In this document: positions 27,351 through 35,916 of the stretch, in pieces
Position numbering within the stretch: position 1 is the stretch's first letter
Layout of the letters: each line of letters begins with the position of its first letter
Source: DATFVA01 sp963774455
GTDB taxonomy: Bacteria > Bacteroidota > Ignavibacteria > Ignavibacteriales > Ignavibacteriaceae
Assembly (NCBI GenBank): GCA_963774455.1
Contig: CAVZFD010000005.1
Span: forward strand, 558,001 to 622,000
DNA length: 64,000 nucleotides
Reading direction: 5' to 3'
Made by a program: the position numbers and the translations under genes
The notes under the pieces: model-generated
Told to the model about the DNA's origin: nothing
The model's database searches: none
Seen by the model: the letters and a program-made list of their open reading frames with translations, nothing else

Positions 27351-27603
27351 CCCCAACCCCCTCGACCTGGCTGTCCTTAAAAGGGAAGTCGAAGAAATAA
27401 TGGTTCTCATCCTCTTTCCTGATCTTATCCTTACTTAAGAAATATTTCTCAACGGCTTCATTATTTTTGTGGTAGAAATAAAGTCCCTCCTCGTACAGCC
27501 ATTTAGGCATTCTTATTTTTTTATGGCTCGCCAGGTAAGCCATATCCATCATAACTTTTCTTGTAATACTGTTTGAATCTTTACGAAGGTAAATAGGTCT
27601 CAT
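27346..27603 (-). CDS. Small hypothetical protein
   Basis: 85 residues, basic in the first half (RPIYLRKDSNSITRKVMMD) and with aromatic/charged runs (YEEGLYFYHKNNEAVEKYFL) suggesting helices. It has no signal peptide, membrane segment or known motif. Codon-like composition and lack of competing frames favour a real gene. Upstream on its strand GCGGAAAA is a weak ribosome site. It stands between the efflux operon (convergent) and the DUF362 gene (divergent). Function is unknown. Confidence 0.5.
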   Translation of the reverse strand: MRPIYLRKDSNSITRKVMMDMAYLASHKKIRMPKWLYEEGLYFYHKNNEAVEKYFLSKDKIRKEDENHYFFDFPFKDSQVEGVGE

Positions 27604-27769
27604 AATCAGATTTTCCGCAATAGTTTAGATAATTGTAACACTATAATATCTCCAAAGTTAACAAACTTCCGGTAAACATTGTGATCCGTAACCCTGTTCG
27701 TACGCCAGACTTCAGTTGCGAATCATGAATAAAAACAATATTTTTAACTGTAATTCTTTTTCGGGGAGA

Positions 27770-28693
27770 ATGATGAAACGACGGGATTTTATTGGTTCAA
27801 CACTAAAGGCAGGGTTATTAGGCGGAGCTGCCGTTTCTTTAGGAAATGTAACTTCCTTATTTCCATTAACATTTTTTCGGGATGATAAATATCAGCTGGC
27901 TGCAATTAAAGGCGGCGAACCTGATGCTATGTTCGATGAGGCAATTAAGGCATTCGGTGGGATAAGAAAATTTGTTAAACCAGGACAAACGGTAGTAGTT
28001 AAACCTAACATAGGTTGGGATGTTGGCCCAGAGAGAGCGGGTAATACAAATCCTTTGCTGGTAAACAGGATCATCAGGCACTGCTATGATGCCGGAGCAA
28101 AGACTGTTTATGTATTCGACCATACCTGCGATAACTGGAAAAAGTCGTATGCCGACAGCGGGATTGAAAGAGCGGCGAAAGATGCTAAGGCGAAAGTGGT
28201 TTCCGGTGAAAGTGAATCTTATTACCAGGATGTTGCTGTTAAGCAGGGTAAGAAATTGAAAAAGGCTCAGGTGCATGAACTTATCCTGGAATCTGACGTT
28301 TTTATAAATGTTCCGATACTTAAACATCATGGTTCAACTGAAATGACGGCAGGAATGAAAAACCTGATGGGTATAGTATGGGACCGCGGATTCTGGCATC
28401 AGAATGATCTTCATCAATGCATTGCCGATTTTTCGGCATTCAGAAAGCCTGATCTTACCATTGTGGATGCATATAATGTTATGAAGAGAAACGGTCCCAG
28501 GGGTGTTTCAAAGGCTGATATAGTTACAATGAAATCACTCCTCGTTTCAACCGATATTGTAGCTGCAGATGCTGCCGCTGCGAAATTATTTGGAAAGGAT
28601 CCGTCTGATATTGGTTATATAAAAATTGCTAATGATATGCACATAGGCACGATGCAGCTAGATGGTCTCTCGATCTATAAAAAAATATTTTAA
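27770..28693 (+). CDS. DUF362 protein with twin-arginine signal
   Basis: About 307 residues from ATG 27770 (or 27773), preferred over ATG 27716 because it gives a Tat-type signal KRRDFIGSTLKAGLLGGAA and GGGGAG precedes it. The DUF362 core follows: VVVKPNIGWDV, NVPILKHH, MTAGMKNLMGIVWD. The family is often fused or paired with [4Fe-4S] ferredoxin proteins. Here it overlaps a polyferredoxin gene by 32 bases, so the two probably form an exported/membrane redox unit. The actual reaction is unknown. Confidence 0.88.
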   Translation: MMKRRDFIGSTLKAGLLGGAAVSLGNVTSLFPLTFFRDDKYQLAAIKGGEPDAMFDEAIKAFGGIRKFVKPGQTVVVKPNIGWDVGPERAGNTNPLLVNRIIRHCYDAGAKTVYVFDHTCDNWKKSYADSGIERAAKDAKAKVVSGESESYYQDVAVKQGKKLKKAQVHELILESDVFINVPILKHHGSTEMTAGMKNLMGIVWDRGFWHQNDLHQCIADFSAFRKPDLTIVDAYNVMKRNGPRGVSKADIVTMKSLLVSTDIVAADAAAAKLFGKDPSDIGYIKIANDMHIGTMQLDGLSIYKKIF

Positions 28694-30260
28694 GCGGCTC
28701 AAACCTGATTCTTTGTCGAAAATAAGAAGAACTGTGTCTGTCCTGTTTTTCCTATTGACCGCCGTTATCTTCCTTGATATCGCTCAACTGATTCCACCTG
28801 TCGTTTCCGATTCAATATTGTTCATTCAGTTTGTTCCTTCAGTAATAAATTTCTTGAAAACCCCGGCGCTGATAACATCCGGGTTTATCATTGTTTTGTT
28901 TACGGTAATACTGTGGGGGAGGGTTTATTGCTCAAGCGTATGCCCGATCGGCACCTTACAGGATCTGGTATCAAGATTCAGAAGAAAGGTAAAAGGACGA
29001 AAGAAATATACTTATCGAAAAGGAAATAACTGGTTAAGATATCCGGTACTTGTTTTAACACTGTTCTCTTTTTTATCCGGTTATATTCTCCTGGTGAATC
29101 TACTTGATCCCTACAGCAACTTCGGACGAATTCTTACAGATATTTTTAATCCATTAATAACCGGGGTAAATAATGTGATCGTATTTACGCTGGAGAGACT
29201 TAATATTTATTGGCTTTACCCCATTGAAATTAAAAACTTCCCTGATTTGTTGGTGATGTTTCCACTTATATTTTTAGCTGTAATACTGTATCTGTCGTAT
29301 ACAAGAGGCAGGTTGTACTGTAATACCATTTGTCCGGTCGGAACCCTACTGGGACTAGTTTCTAAATTATCGGTTTACAAGTTGAAGATTGATAAACTCT
29401 CTTGTGAAAGCTGCGGAGCCTGCAAGCTTGTCTGCAAATCTGAATGTATTGATGATGAAAATAAGGTAATAGAATTCGACCGTTGTGTAGAATGCTATAA
29501 CTGTCTCGACGTTTGTCCCTCTGTTTCAATTTCTTATCAGAATATCTTCGGAAGGGAACTCCCACTAACTCAGGAAGTCGATGCTTCGAAGCGGGATTTC
29601 GTTTCTAAAACTCTTATATATTTAATTGGGCTGACAGGGTTCGCATACTCTCAGGTTAAGATAATTCCTAAAAAAGAAAGTACTAAACCTGTTGTGAGGA
29701 AATCTGTATCCAGTCCTCCAGGTTCCGAAACGATTTCTCATTTCAAGGAGAACTGTACCGCCTGTCATTTATGTGTTTCCGTATGTCCCACTAAGGTTCT
29801 TCAGCCTTCTTACCTTGAATATGGAATACTGGGAATTCTCCAGCCATATATGGATTATAAGACCAGCTTCTGCAACTTTGAATGTACGGTGTGCGGAGAT
29901 GTTTGCCCTTCCGACGCTATCAGACCTCTAACGGTTGAGCAAAAGAAGATTACCCAGGTAGGGAAAACAACCTTTGTGAAAGAGAACTGCATTGTGGAAA
30001 CAGAGGGAACTGCCTGCGGTGCGTGCTCAGAACATTGTCCTACCAAGGCAGTACATATGGTTCCGTACAAGAACTATCTGAAGATCCCGGAAGTTAGGAA
30101 TCAATATTGTGTGGGATGCGGCGCCTGCGAGTTCGCCTGTCCCACTAAACCCTACAAAGCTATTTACGTTGAGGGAAACCTTGTTCACGAGGCTGCCGAA
30201 ATTAACGTGGAAGAAAAGCTGGATAATAAAATAGACCTGAAGGAAGACTTTCCCTTCTAG
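28662..30260 (+). CDS. Membrane polyferredoxin with NapH/NosR-like core
   Basis: 532 residues. Several membrane helices in the first half are interleaved with two CxxxCP motifs (CSSVCPIGTLQDL near 87-99 and CNTICPVGTLLGL near 220-232), the signature of NapH/NosR/YccM-type membrane ferredoxins. Further [4Fe-4S] clusters follow: CESCGACKLVC, CVECYNCLDVC, CTACHLCVSVC, CTVCGDVC, CGACSEHC and CVGCGACEFAC. It would pass electrons across or along the membrane. It overlaps the DUF362 gene by 32 bases in another frame, so the pair is coupled. Donor and acceptor are not evident. Confidence 0.9.
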   Translation: MVSRSIKKYFKRLKPDSLSKIRRTVSVLFFLLTAVIFLDIAQLIPPVVSDSILFIQFVPSVINFLKTPALITSGFIIVLFTVILWGRVYCSSVCPIGTLQDLVSRFRRKVKGRKKYTYRKGNNWLRYPVLVLTLFSFLSGYILLVNLLDPYSNFGRILTDIFNPLITGVNNVIVFTLERLNIYWLYPIEIKNFPDLLVMFPLIFLAVILYLSYTRGRLYCNTICPVGTLLGLVSKLSVYKLKIDKLSCESCGACKLVCKSECIDDENKVIEFDRCVECYNCLDVCPSVSISYQNIFGRELPLTQEVDASKRDFVSKTLIYLIGLTGFAYSQVKIIPKKESTKPVVRKSVSSPPGSETISHFKENCTACHLCVSVCPTKVLQPSYLEYGILGILQPYMDYKTSFCNFECTVCGDVCPSDAIRPLTVEQKKITQVGKTTFVKENCIVETEGTACGACSEHCPTKAVHMVPYKNYLKIPEVRNQYCVGCGACEFACPTKPYKAIYVEGNLVHEAAEINVEEKLDNKIDLKEDFPF

Positions 30261-30410
30261 ATAAATTCAGAGGGAGGTGCCGCGGAATGCTGAAAAGGGT
30301 TCTACTATTCAGAAGGTGAACGAAAGTAAGCAGAATATCTTTTGATAGATAGTCCTCCCGCGGAGAATGTGAAACGAAAGGATTACGTATGGAAGTGAAA
30401 CACGGACAGA

Positions 30411-30824
30411 CTAAATGATTGATGGGTAAATTTTCCAGGGCCAGTTGACACAATCACTGATCTCAGGAAAGAGTACGTAATCAGCTTTACCCTTTAAAGT
30501 GAGGGTATTCACTTCATTCCCGGCAAGCACTTCTTTTGCCTTTTCTAAAGTTTTGCCGCTTACCGAAACATCATCAACGAGCAGTACTTTTTTTCCTTTA
30601 ACATCCCCTATATCTGAAAGAATTTTAGGCTGTTCATATATGGGAGCATTTGTAATATCCCGAAAACTTATTCTCATAACCTTTAATTCTACCCCTAGTT
30701 TATAGGCAATAATTCCCGCAAGGACAATTCCACCCTCTGCGATGCCAATTACCAGGTCAAAGCGGGGAAGATTGTAATGGAAAATTCTATCCGCAATCTC
30801 TGTGAACGAAAGATCCTGCATCAA
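30411..30824 (-). CDS. Phosphoribosyltransferase family protein
   Basis: 137 residues with a type I PRTase fold. DLVIGIAEGGIVLAG is the PPi loop region and VLLVDDVSVSGKT (about 80-92) is the PRPP-binding motif with the two acidic residues. Substrate hood residues are not diagnostic, so the base is not assigned. The family includes xanthine/hypoxanthine-type and regulatory PRTases. It overlaps the upstream membrane protein gene by four bases (both - strand), suggesting a purine or vitamin uptake and salvage pair. Confidence 0.87.
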   Translation of the reverse strand: MMQDLSFTEIADRIFHYNLPRFDLVIGIAEGGIVLAGIIAYKLGVELKVMRISFRDITNAPIYEQPKILSDIGDVKGKKVLLVDDVSVSGKTLEKAKEVLAGNEVNTLTLKGKADYVLFPEISDCVNWPWKIYPSII

Positions 30825-31351
30825 TGCCTTTCCTTCAAACGGAGCAGGAGGAAATTCAGAAGAACTATAATAATCATTCCGGGAAAAGCATTCTTAAGTG
30901 ATATTAATATGTGGCTGGCAGAAAAACCGGAATTACCGAAAATGCCAAATATCAGCGGCATAACTACTATTGCCGACAAAATTGAGATCAACGCACCAAC
31001 CTTATTTAATTTATTATACTTAAGGAATGCTGTAAGCATTAAAACAAATAAAAGTACTTCGAAGGTCAGCAGGGGAACGGTTTCAAGTCTTGGATTGCCC
31101 GTTATCAAATAATTTAATATCGGTACGAAAGCAGTAACAGCCAGAGCTGTACGAAACTTATAAAACATCACTGCAATCAGCGGTGCGTAGAACATTGGCA
31201 GAAGGATAGCTCCCAAAGGGACTCCGTTTGCCGCTGGGATCAAATGAATAATAAATTGAAGGAAAACAGAAGCAGCTATAAGGATCGTTATCTCTTTGAC
31301 CTGGAGTCTTTTTATTAAAGAATCAATAGCTACGGTATTTGAATTAATCAT
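30821..31351 (-). CDS. Membrane protein resembling an ECF transporter S component
   Basis: 176 residues with five or six hydrophobic helices and short loops (ITILIAASVFLQFIIHLIP; APLIAVMFYKFRTALAVTAF; and others). The size and pattern match substrate-binding S subunits of energy-coupling factor vitamin/nucleobase transporters. No ATPase or EcfT gene is adjacent, as expected for group II ECF systems. It is cotranscribed with the phosphoribosyltransferase through a four-base overlap, which hints at a nucleobase or related substrate. No riboswitch is recognised upstream. Confidence is moderate because sequence motifs in this family are weak. Confidence 0.6.
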   Translation of the reverse strand: MINSNTVAIDSLIKRLQVKEITILIAASVFLQFIIHLIPAANGVPLGAILLPMFYAPLIAVMFYKFRTALAVTAFVPILNYLITGNPRLETVPLLTFEVLLFVLMLTAFLKYNKLNKVGALISILSAIVVMPLIFGIFGNSGFSASHILISLKNAFPGMIIIVLLNFLLLRLKERH

Positions 31352-31554
31352 TTTCTCACCCTGTTAAATATTGATTGCACTCATGTAAACTTATGCAATT
31401 ATAATTTTATAATAAATGAAATACACTGGTAATTAATTAAGAAAGCAGATTAAGCAATGTTTTAATCCAAAGAGTGCCTGTTGGTGGGTACGAAGTATAT
31501 ACAGATTAGTAACAGAACATAGGAATTGTTTTTTGAATTATTTAAAAATGTAAA

Positions 31555-31579
31555 GCCTTAAAACGATCTGTTTTAAGGC
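31555..31579 (-). terminator. Terminator of the tRNA-Val transcript
   Basis: GCCTTAAAAC (31555-31564) and GTTTTAAGGC (31570-31579) form a perfect 10-bp stem with a five-base loop. It lies six bases beyond the tRNA-Val 3' end on the - strand and T-rich sequence follows (TTTACATTTTT). On the + strand a CTTTTT also follows, so it may act both ways. Confidence 0.7.
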
Positions 31580-31584
31580 CTTTT

Positions 31585-31662
31585 TGGTGGGGGCTGAAGG
31601 ATTCGAACCTACGACCCTCTGCTTGTAAGGCAGATGCTCTAAACCAACTGAGCTAAGCCCCC
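31585..31662 (-). tRNA. tRNA-Val (anticodon TAC)
   Basis: Reading the - strand: acceptor GGGGGCT pairs with AGCCCCC, the D arm contains AGCTCAGTTGGTT, the anticodon stem TCTGC/GCAGA encloses loop CTTACAA with anticodon TAC (valine), and the T arm has GGTTCGAATCC. The discriminator is A and CCA is encoded (31585-31587). It is intact. An 81-base gap separates it from the tRNA-Gly 3' fragment at 31744, which suggests a former tRNA-Gly/tRNA-Val transcript. Confidence 0.96.
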
Positions 31663-31743
31663 GGTAAACCAAATTAAAAGAATGTCTCAAAAAATGAGGT
31701 TCAAATATTGGATAAATTTTCTAATTATCCAAACTCTATTTGA

Positions 31744-31783
31744 GAGCGAGCGACGGGGTTCGAACCCGCGACATCCAGCTTGG
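31744..31783 (-). repeat. Island boundary attL: displaced 3' half of tRNA-Gly
   Basis: 40 bases identical to 45206-45245. On the - strand they encode the T arm, the 3' acceptor strand and part of the anticodon arm of tRNA-Gly(CCC), up to the anticodon loop. The sequence on the right (GGAAATATT) diverges from the tRNA. This is the original 3' half left behind when the island inserted and supplied its own copy at the other end. Confidence 0.9.
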
Positions 31784-31898
31784 AAATATTATTATCATAG
31801 GTAATGCAATATTATTAAATAACTTAGCAATTCTCAAGCAACCGAAACGCAACTAAATAATCCTGACAAATTAGATTATATTTTAATATAAAATAGAA

Positions 31899-34217
31899 TC
31901 ATATAATTTGTATTAAATCTAATGCTCTTTGACAATATATTCTAAGCTCCGCTTCAACAATTGGTTCACTATCAGCCAGGTTATTAAATCTATGATGATA
32001 CCTCTTCGAATAATTATTCAAATCAGTTAAATCAGAAAGATTACTAACTAATCGATAAAATAAATCGGAAGGTTGCGCATTTCTAATTTGATCTATAAAC
32101 GTACCCAGCCAATCATTATCAGAAATCAAATCAAAAAACTTTAAATGATAATAACTTTCCAATGTTGGTCTAATAGCTCGAGCAACTGCCCTCAATTTTT
32201 GTTCTTCAATCGTACCGATTATGAGAAAATCTTTTATTAGCATACAGTCTTTTAAGACAGAGGCAAGTGTTTCAAATTTAATATCAAAATTTGTTAATAC
32301 ACTTGTATTATTTAAATAACCAATTTTTATACATTCAGAAGTAGAATGATTCAATTCCCTCCATATTTCACCAGCAAAAACAATATTATGTGTTAAAATG
32401 AATGATTGATGTGTTCTTTGACTAATACTAATCAGTTGTGATACTGTTGCTGACTTTCTATTCAAATCAAAACTTGAAACAGGATCATCAAACACAACTA
32501 TCTTGGTATCTAAATTCCCATCATTTTCAATCTTCGCCAAGAAAAATGCAAATGCAAGTGCACTCTTATCGCCCTCACTCAGGCAATATTTAAAACAATG
32601 TTGTGATGGATGATCATCAATACTTATGTCATTGCCATCTATTCGTAGGACATATTTAATAAAAGGTTCTCTACTTTGACCAACATAACCACTTTCTAAA
32701 TTTGTGATTTCCAAATATGGTGCAAATACTCTTAAATAATTGTTAATACTAATTAGATATAACTGGAAAAGATCATCTGAATAAGTTGCAAGTTGTCCTT
32801 GTTTACATTCCTTTTCTAAATTTAATCTATCTAACAGAGAATTAAGACTCATATATTCTTTACAAATATCATCGTTATGCTTTTCTGAACGACCTTTTAT
32901 CACCTTAAGTTTATTTAAATCATTATGTAATGTGGGTAAATCAACCCTGGTTCTGTTTTTTAATACGGTTATACTTTTATTATAACTTTCAATTTGCCGA
33001 TTGATTCGAATGATGTTTTCATTTAAATGTAAAACAATATTTCTAAAAGTTTCTAACTCATCAATTCTTTTTCTATTTAAGGGATCAGATGCTTTTTCCC
33101 CATAAAGAGATTTGAAAGATTCAAAAGCACTCATTATACTATCTTTATCAAATTCAAAGGGAGATAAATTAAAGCTATCCGGAATATGATTTCCCCAATA
33201 TTGAATTAATAGGCTATTACTACTTAATTTACTTTTTTGACTGACTATATATGCTTCGATATTAAAGTTATTAATTAACTCGTTAATTGATCGGATTTCA
33301 GAATTTAGTTGTTTATAATCTTCATTAAAATATTGTTTATATGCGACAAAAATATCAATTGAATCATCTAAATTGCGTAAACAAAAAGGACATTTATCAT
33401 CTTTGATGGCCTCAAATCCTTCTTTTATCCATTCCTCAGAGTTACCATTCATACTTAAATCATTACGATGAGTTTGAAATTTATCGATGAACTCCTGGGA
33501 AATAGTCTCTATTGATTTGATTAAAATAGTTTCTGCATTTTCAAAGGAGAAAGGCAAGGATAAAATATTCAACTGAGACAATAAATCCCTCTGCTGAATC
33601 TCCTCAAATCTTGAGGCAATTAAGATTTCATCTTCTTTTTGTTCTATTTTTTTATCTATTCCGGGATCGAATTCAAGATTACAATAATTTTCAGTTGTGT
33701 AAAAATTTTGTGCTAAGACTTCAATTTTCGATTTTGGAATTCTTAAATCACGGTTAGTATTTTGAATCGATTCTTTAAGATCAGAAATCTCACTTTTTAA
33801 TTGGACACCACATTGACCAAATATTATTTCTAGTAAATTTTTTTTGTGTTCATTATGAATCTCGGAACCAGTATAAATATTATCATTTATAAAGTTTATA
33901 TCAAAAATCTCAATTCCAGAGATGTAATTTGACCATCGGTTATTTGAATAATCAATCCTTTGATGTGTACTACTATCAGTCAGAATTTCAATTTTTTGTT
34001 CAATACTTGTGTCAAAAGATCTTTTCTTTAGTAGTAAAGAATTATCATTTTTTAATGATCGGAAAATAAAAGATAAAGTTGTTTTACCGCTACCGTTTTC
34101 TCCATAAATTAAATTATTTTTTTTAAACTCGCCGTTCCAATTTTGATTTGTAGAATTACTTGAACTGAAATTTAAAAACTTACCAGTGCCTTTGATTGTG
34201 ATGAATTTCCGAATCAT
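31899..34217 (-). CDS. RloC/PrrC-like AAA ATPase with zinc-hook motif
   Basis: 772 residues, SMC/Rad50-like ABC ATPase of the AAA_13 type used by anticodon nucleases PrrC and RloC and related defence proteins. Walker A is LIYGENGSGKTT (about 37-48). Coiled coils surround a CPFC zinc hook (about 275-278, as in RloC). The signature region is CLSEGDKSALAFAFFLAK and Walker B is IVVFDDPVSSFD (about 572-583). The C-terminus has RPTLE, an R-x3-E as in the PrrC active site, with a His-rich YHHRFN further on as a possible third residue. It is an inferred phage-triggered RNase, but the nuclease triad is not proven. It is the first cargo gene inside attL, divergent from 34306. Confidence 0.82.
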   Translation of the reverse strand: MIRKFITIKGTGKFLNFSSSNSTNQNWNGEFKKNNLIYGENGSGKTTLSFIFRSLKNDNSLLLKKRSFDTSIEQKIEILTDSSTHQRIDYSNNRWSNYISGIEIFDINFINDNIYTGSEIHNEHKKNLLEIIFGQCGVQLKSEISDLKESIQNTNRDLRIPKSKIEVLAQNFYTTENYCNLEFDPGIDKKIEQKEDEILIASRFEEIQQRDLLSQLNILSLPFSFENAETILIKSIETISQEFIDKFQTHRNDLSMNGNSEEWIKEGFEAIKDDKCPFCLRNLDDSIDIFVAYKQYFNEDYKQLNSEIRSINELINNFNIEAYIVSQKSKLSSNSLLIQYWGNHIPDSFNLSPFEFDKDSIMSAFESFKSLYGEKASDPLNRKRIDELETFRNIVLHLNENIIRINRQIESYNKSITVLKNRTRVDLPTLHNDLNKLKVIKGRSEKHNDDICKEYMSLNSLLDRLNLEKECKQGQLATYSDDLFQLYLISINNYLRVFAPYLEITNLESGYVGQSREPFIKYVLRIDGNDISIDDHPSQHCFKYCLSEGDKSALAFAFFLAKIENDGNLDTKIVVFDDPVSSFDLNRKSATVSQLISISQRTHQSFILTHNIVFAGEIWRELNHSTSECIKIGYLNNTSVLTNFDIKFETLASVLKDCMLIKDFLIIGTIEEQKLRAVARAIRPTLESYYHLKFFDLISDNDWLGTFIDQIRNAQPSDLFYRLVSNLSDLTDLNNYSKRYHHRFNNLADSEPIVEAELRIYCQRALDLIQII

Positions 34218-34305
34218 TAAATTCCCTTAAAAATCAGCAATTAAAACAAAAACAAATTTAACATTTAATTATATTAGATTATTATTAAAATATTCCAAAG
34301 TCATA

Positions 34306-35079
34306 ATGAAAAATAAAATCATAAAAAAGTTAATTTATACTATAGTCGCTGATAAAGAAGGCTACAAAAATGCAAAAAAACTAGAATTCAGTTTACCTGG
34401 CTTCAAATTCTCATTAGATAATTTTATAATGGAAGTTGAATTAAATAAACAATATGCAACAGAAGAAGAAGCAAGGGAAGAAGTTGACAGTATATTAAAA
34501 ACTTGGGAATCATACATTGATTTGAATTATGATAGGAATGAAATGAAATTCAAATACAACTATGCTGAGATGATTGAAATGGAAGAAGAAAATGATGAGA
34601 CAAAGAGAATCATCTCAGTAAGTTCAACCGCTATGGTAACAATGGCTGTAGAACTCAAAATAATTACACCCAGAGATCAATATCTAGCACCACCAAGCAA
34701 TTTTATACTTAGCCCCGATGTATGTTCATTACTTCAGCGGTTTAATAATTCTTTGGAGGGAAAAGAACCCTTACTTAGTATGGTATATTATTGCAAAACA
34801 CTAGTTGAAAATAAAGGTGGGGGAACAAGACAGGCTTCACAAATATTCAAAATCAATGGGGAAATTTTTAAAAAAATTGGCGAATTATCGAGTATAAGGG
34901 GCGATTTTAATGAAGCTAGAAAAATTAATGGTAATTCTAGACTTAGCAATCTTCAACCAAATGAGAGACAATGGTTAATAGCTGCCTTAAAAAAAATAAT
35001 AATAAGAATAGGCGAATATGATTATGATCCCAATGCTAGCTTTGCTATGATTAATATGAATCATCTCCCAAAGCTCTGA
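34306..35079 (+). CDS. Unrecognised island protein divergent from the RloC-like gene
   Basis: 257 residues, no family recognised. The N-terminal half is acidic and beta/alpha mixed (TEEEAREEVDSILKTWESYI). A middle hydrophobic patch with VSSTAMVTMAVELKIITPRD and a C-terminal helical part (NLQPNERQWLIAALKKIIIR) follow. No signal peptide, metal cluster or nuclease motif is evident. It starts 88 bases from the RloC-like gene on the opposite strand, so the two share a divergent promoter region and may be functionally linked, for example as a regulator or sensor. Codon use is AT-rich like the rest of the island. Confidence 0.75.
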   Translation: MKNKIIKKLIYTIVADKEGYKNAKKLEFSLPGFKFSLDNFIMEVELNKQYATEEEAREEVDSILKTWESYIDLNYDRNEMKFKYNYAEMIEMEEENDETKRIISVSSTAMVTMAVELKIITPRDQYLAPPSNFILSPDVCSLLQRFNNSLEGKEPLLSMVYYCKTLVENKGGGTRQASQIFKINGEIFKKIGELSSIRGDFNEARKINGNSRLSNLQPNERQWLIAALKKIIIRIGEYDYDPNASFAMINMNHLPKL

Positions 35080-35109
35080 AAGAAATAGCTTAAGCATTAA
35101 ATAAAATGT

Positions 35110-35209
35110 GCCGAGTTTACATAATGCAACATTATGCGAACTAAGATAGAAAGAGGATTTGAGTAAAGATGATTACCTGGTTGCATAATGTTCTTTATGT
35201 AAATCTGGC
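35110..35209. repeat. Long imperfect inverted repeat with nested palindromes
   Basis: The arm 35110-35141 pairs with 35179-35209 over about 30 bases (GCCGAGTTTACATAA.. against ..TTATGTAAATCTGGC), leaving a 37-base loop. Each arm also contains a smaller palindrome; in the left arm CATAATG-CAA-CATTATG is perfect. The element sits in an 830-base gene-free part of the island. It could be a folded recombination site, a miniature transposable element or a structured RNA. No matching transposase is nearby. Confidence 0.6.
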
Positions 35210-35270
35210 TGATAATACAAAGTTTAACCTCCACCAAATGTAAAGTGGCTCTCCTTCCTCTTTAGTTTGC

Positions 35271-35566
35271 GAATGAGCGGAATTAAGGGAGCGATTGAGC
35301 AAATTAAAGACCTACTAAGACAAAGACATAATTGCCAAGACTAAAAATAGTTGCGACTGATTGAGGACTCCGTTTTACGGTACCCGGAATGAGGGAGCAA
35401 TTATTTTTGACAGAATGATAATGAGATTATTTTATTTTGCTAATGAAGACATCCTGGAAATGTCGTAATGCAGCAAATTAAAATACTACCTATACAAGGT
35501 TTAAAGATATGATTATTGATGGCGAAACGAGCCTAAAAGCGAGTGGAGCAAACTATTAAATTCTGT
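35271..35566 (+). repeat. Three degenerate copies of a GAGyGGAGCAA motif in a gene-free stretch
   Basis: Copies lie near 35271-35311, 35386-35413 and 35538-35566. Each has GAG(C/T)GG(G)AGCRA followed by an A/T tract and a (C/A)TGT or GAC ending. The 35080-35916 stretch otherwise shows no supported gene; a 70-codon frame on the - strand at 35601-35813 has no start signal or domain. The copies may be operators or parts of a structured noncoding region. Confidence 0.3.
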
Positions 35567-35916
35567 TTAGACAGAGTGTCAATAAATGGCACTGTTCACT
35601 TTATCTTATACTATACATATATGACCTCCCGCTACACTTCCCACTTAAATAATTCCTATACCATAAAAAATGTACAGGGGGGTACCTTATTACCCAGCTT
35701 ATCATATATATACTGATTGACCCTCTATATTTGCGCTGAAATTTACAAAACCTTGTTTGTACTGTTCCCTTATTATTATAAGTATATAATAAATAGTCCC
35801 TACCTCTAATCATTGCAATATATATTAATAGGTGGGCATTAAATAAATATTGAAAATATTCATAAATATTTTTTAGTTTTATCTATTCTATTACACTACT
35901 TATTTAAGTGATCTTT

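Noticed and set aside
27866..28330. 154-codon - strand frame inside the DUF362 gene
   Set aside because: Shadow of a well-supported gene.
31353..31584. Riboswitch before the ECF-S-like gene
   Set aside because: No conserved riboswitch core recognised; the perfect hairpin belongs to tRNA-Val termination.
35601..35813. 70-codon - strand frame in the island
   Set aside because: No ribosome site, no recognisable composition, in an AT-rich gene-free region.
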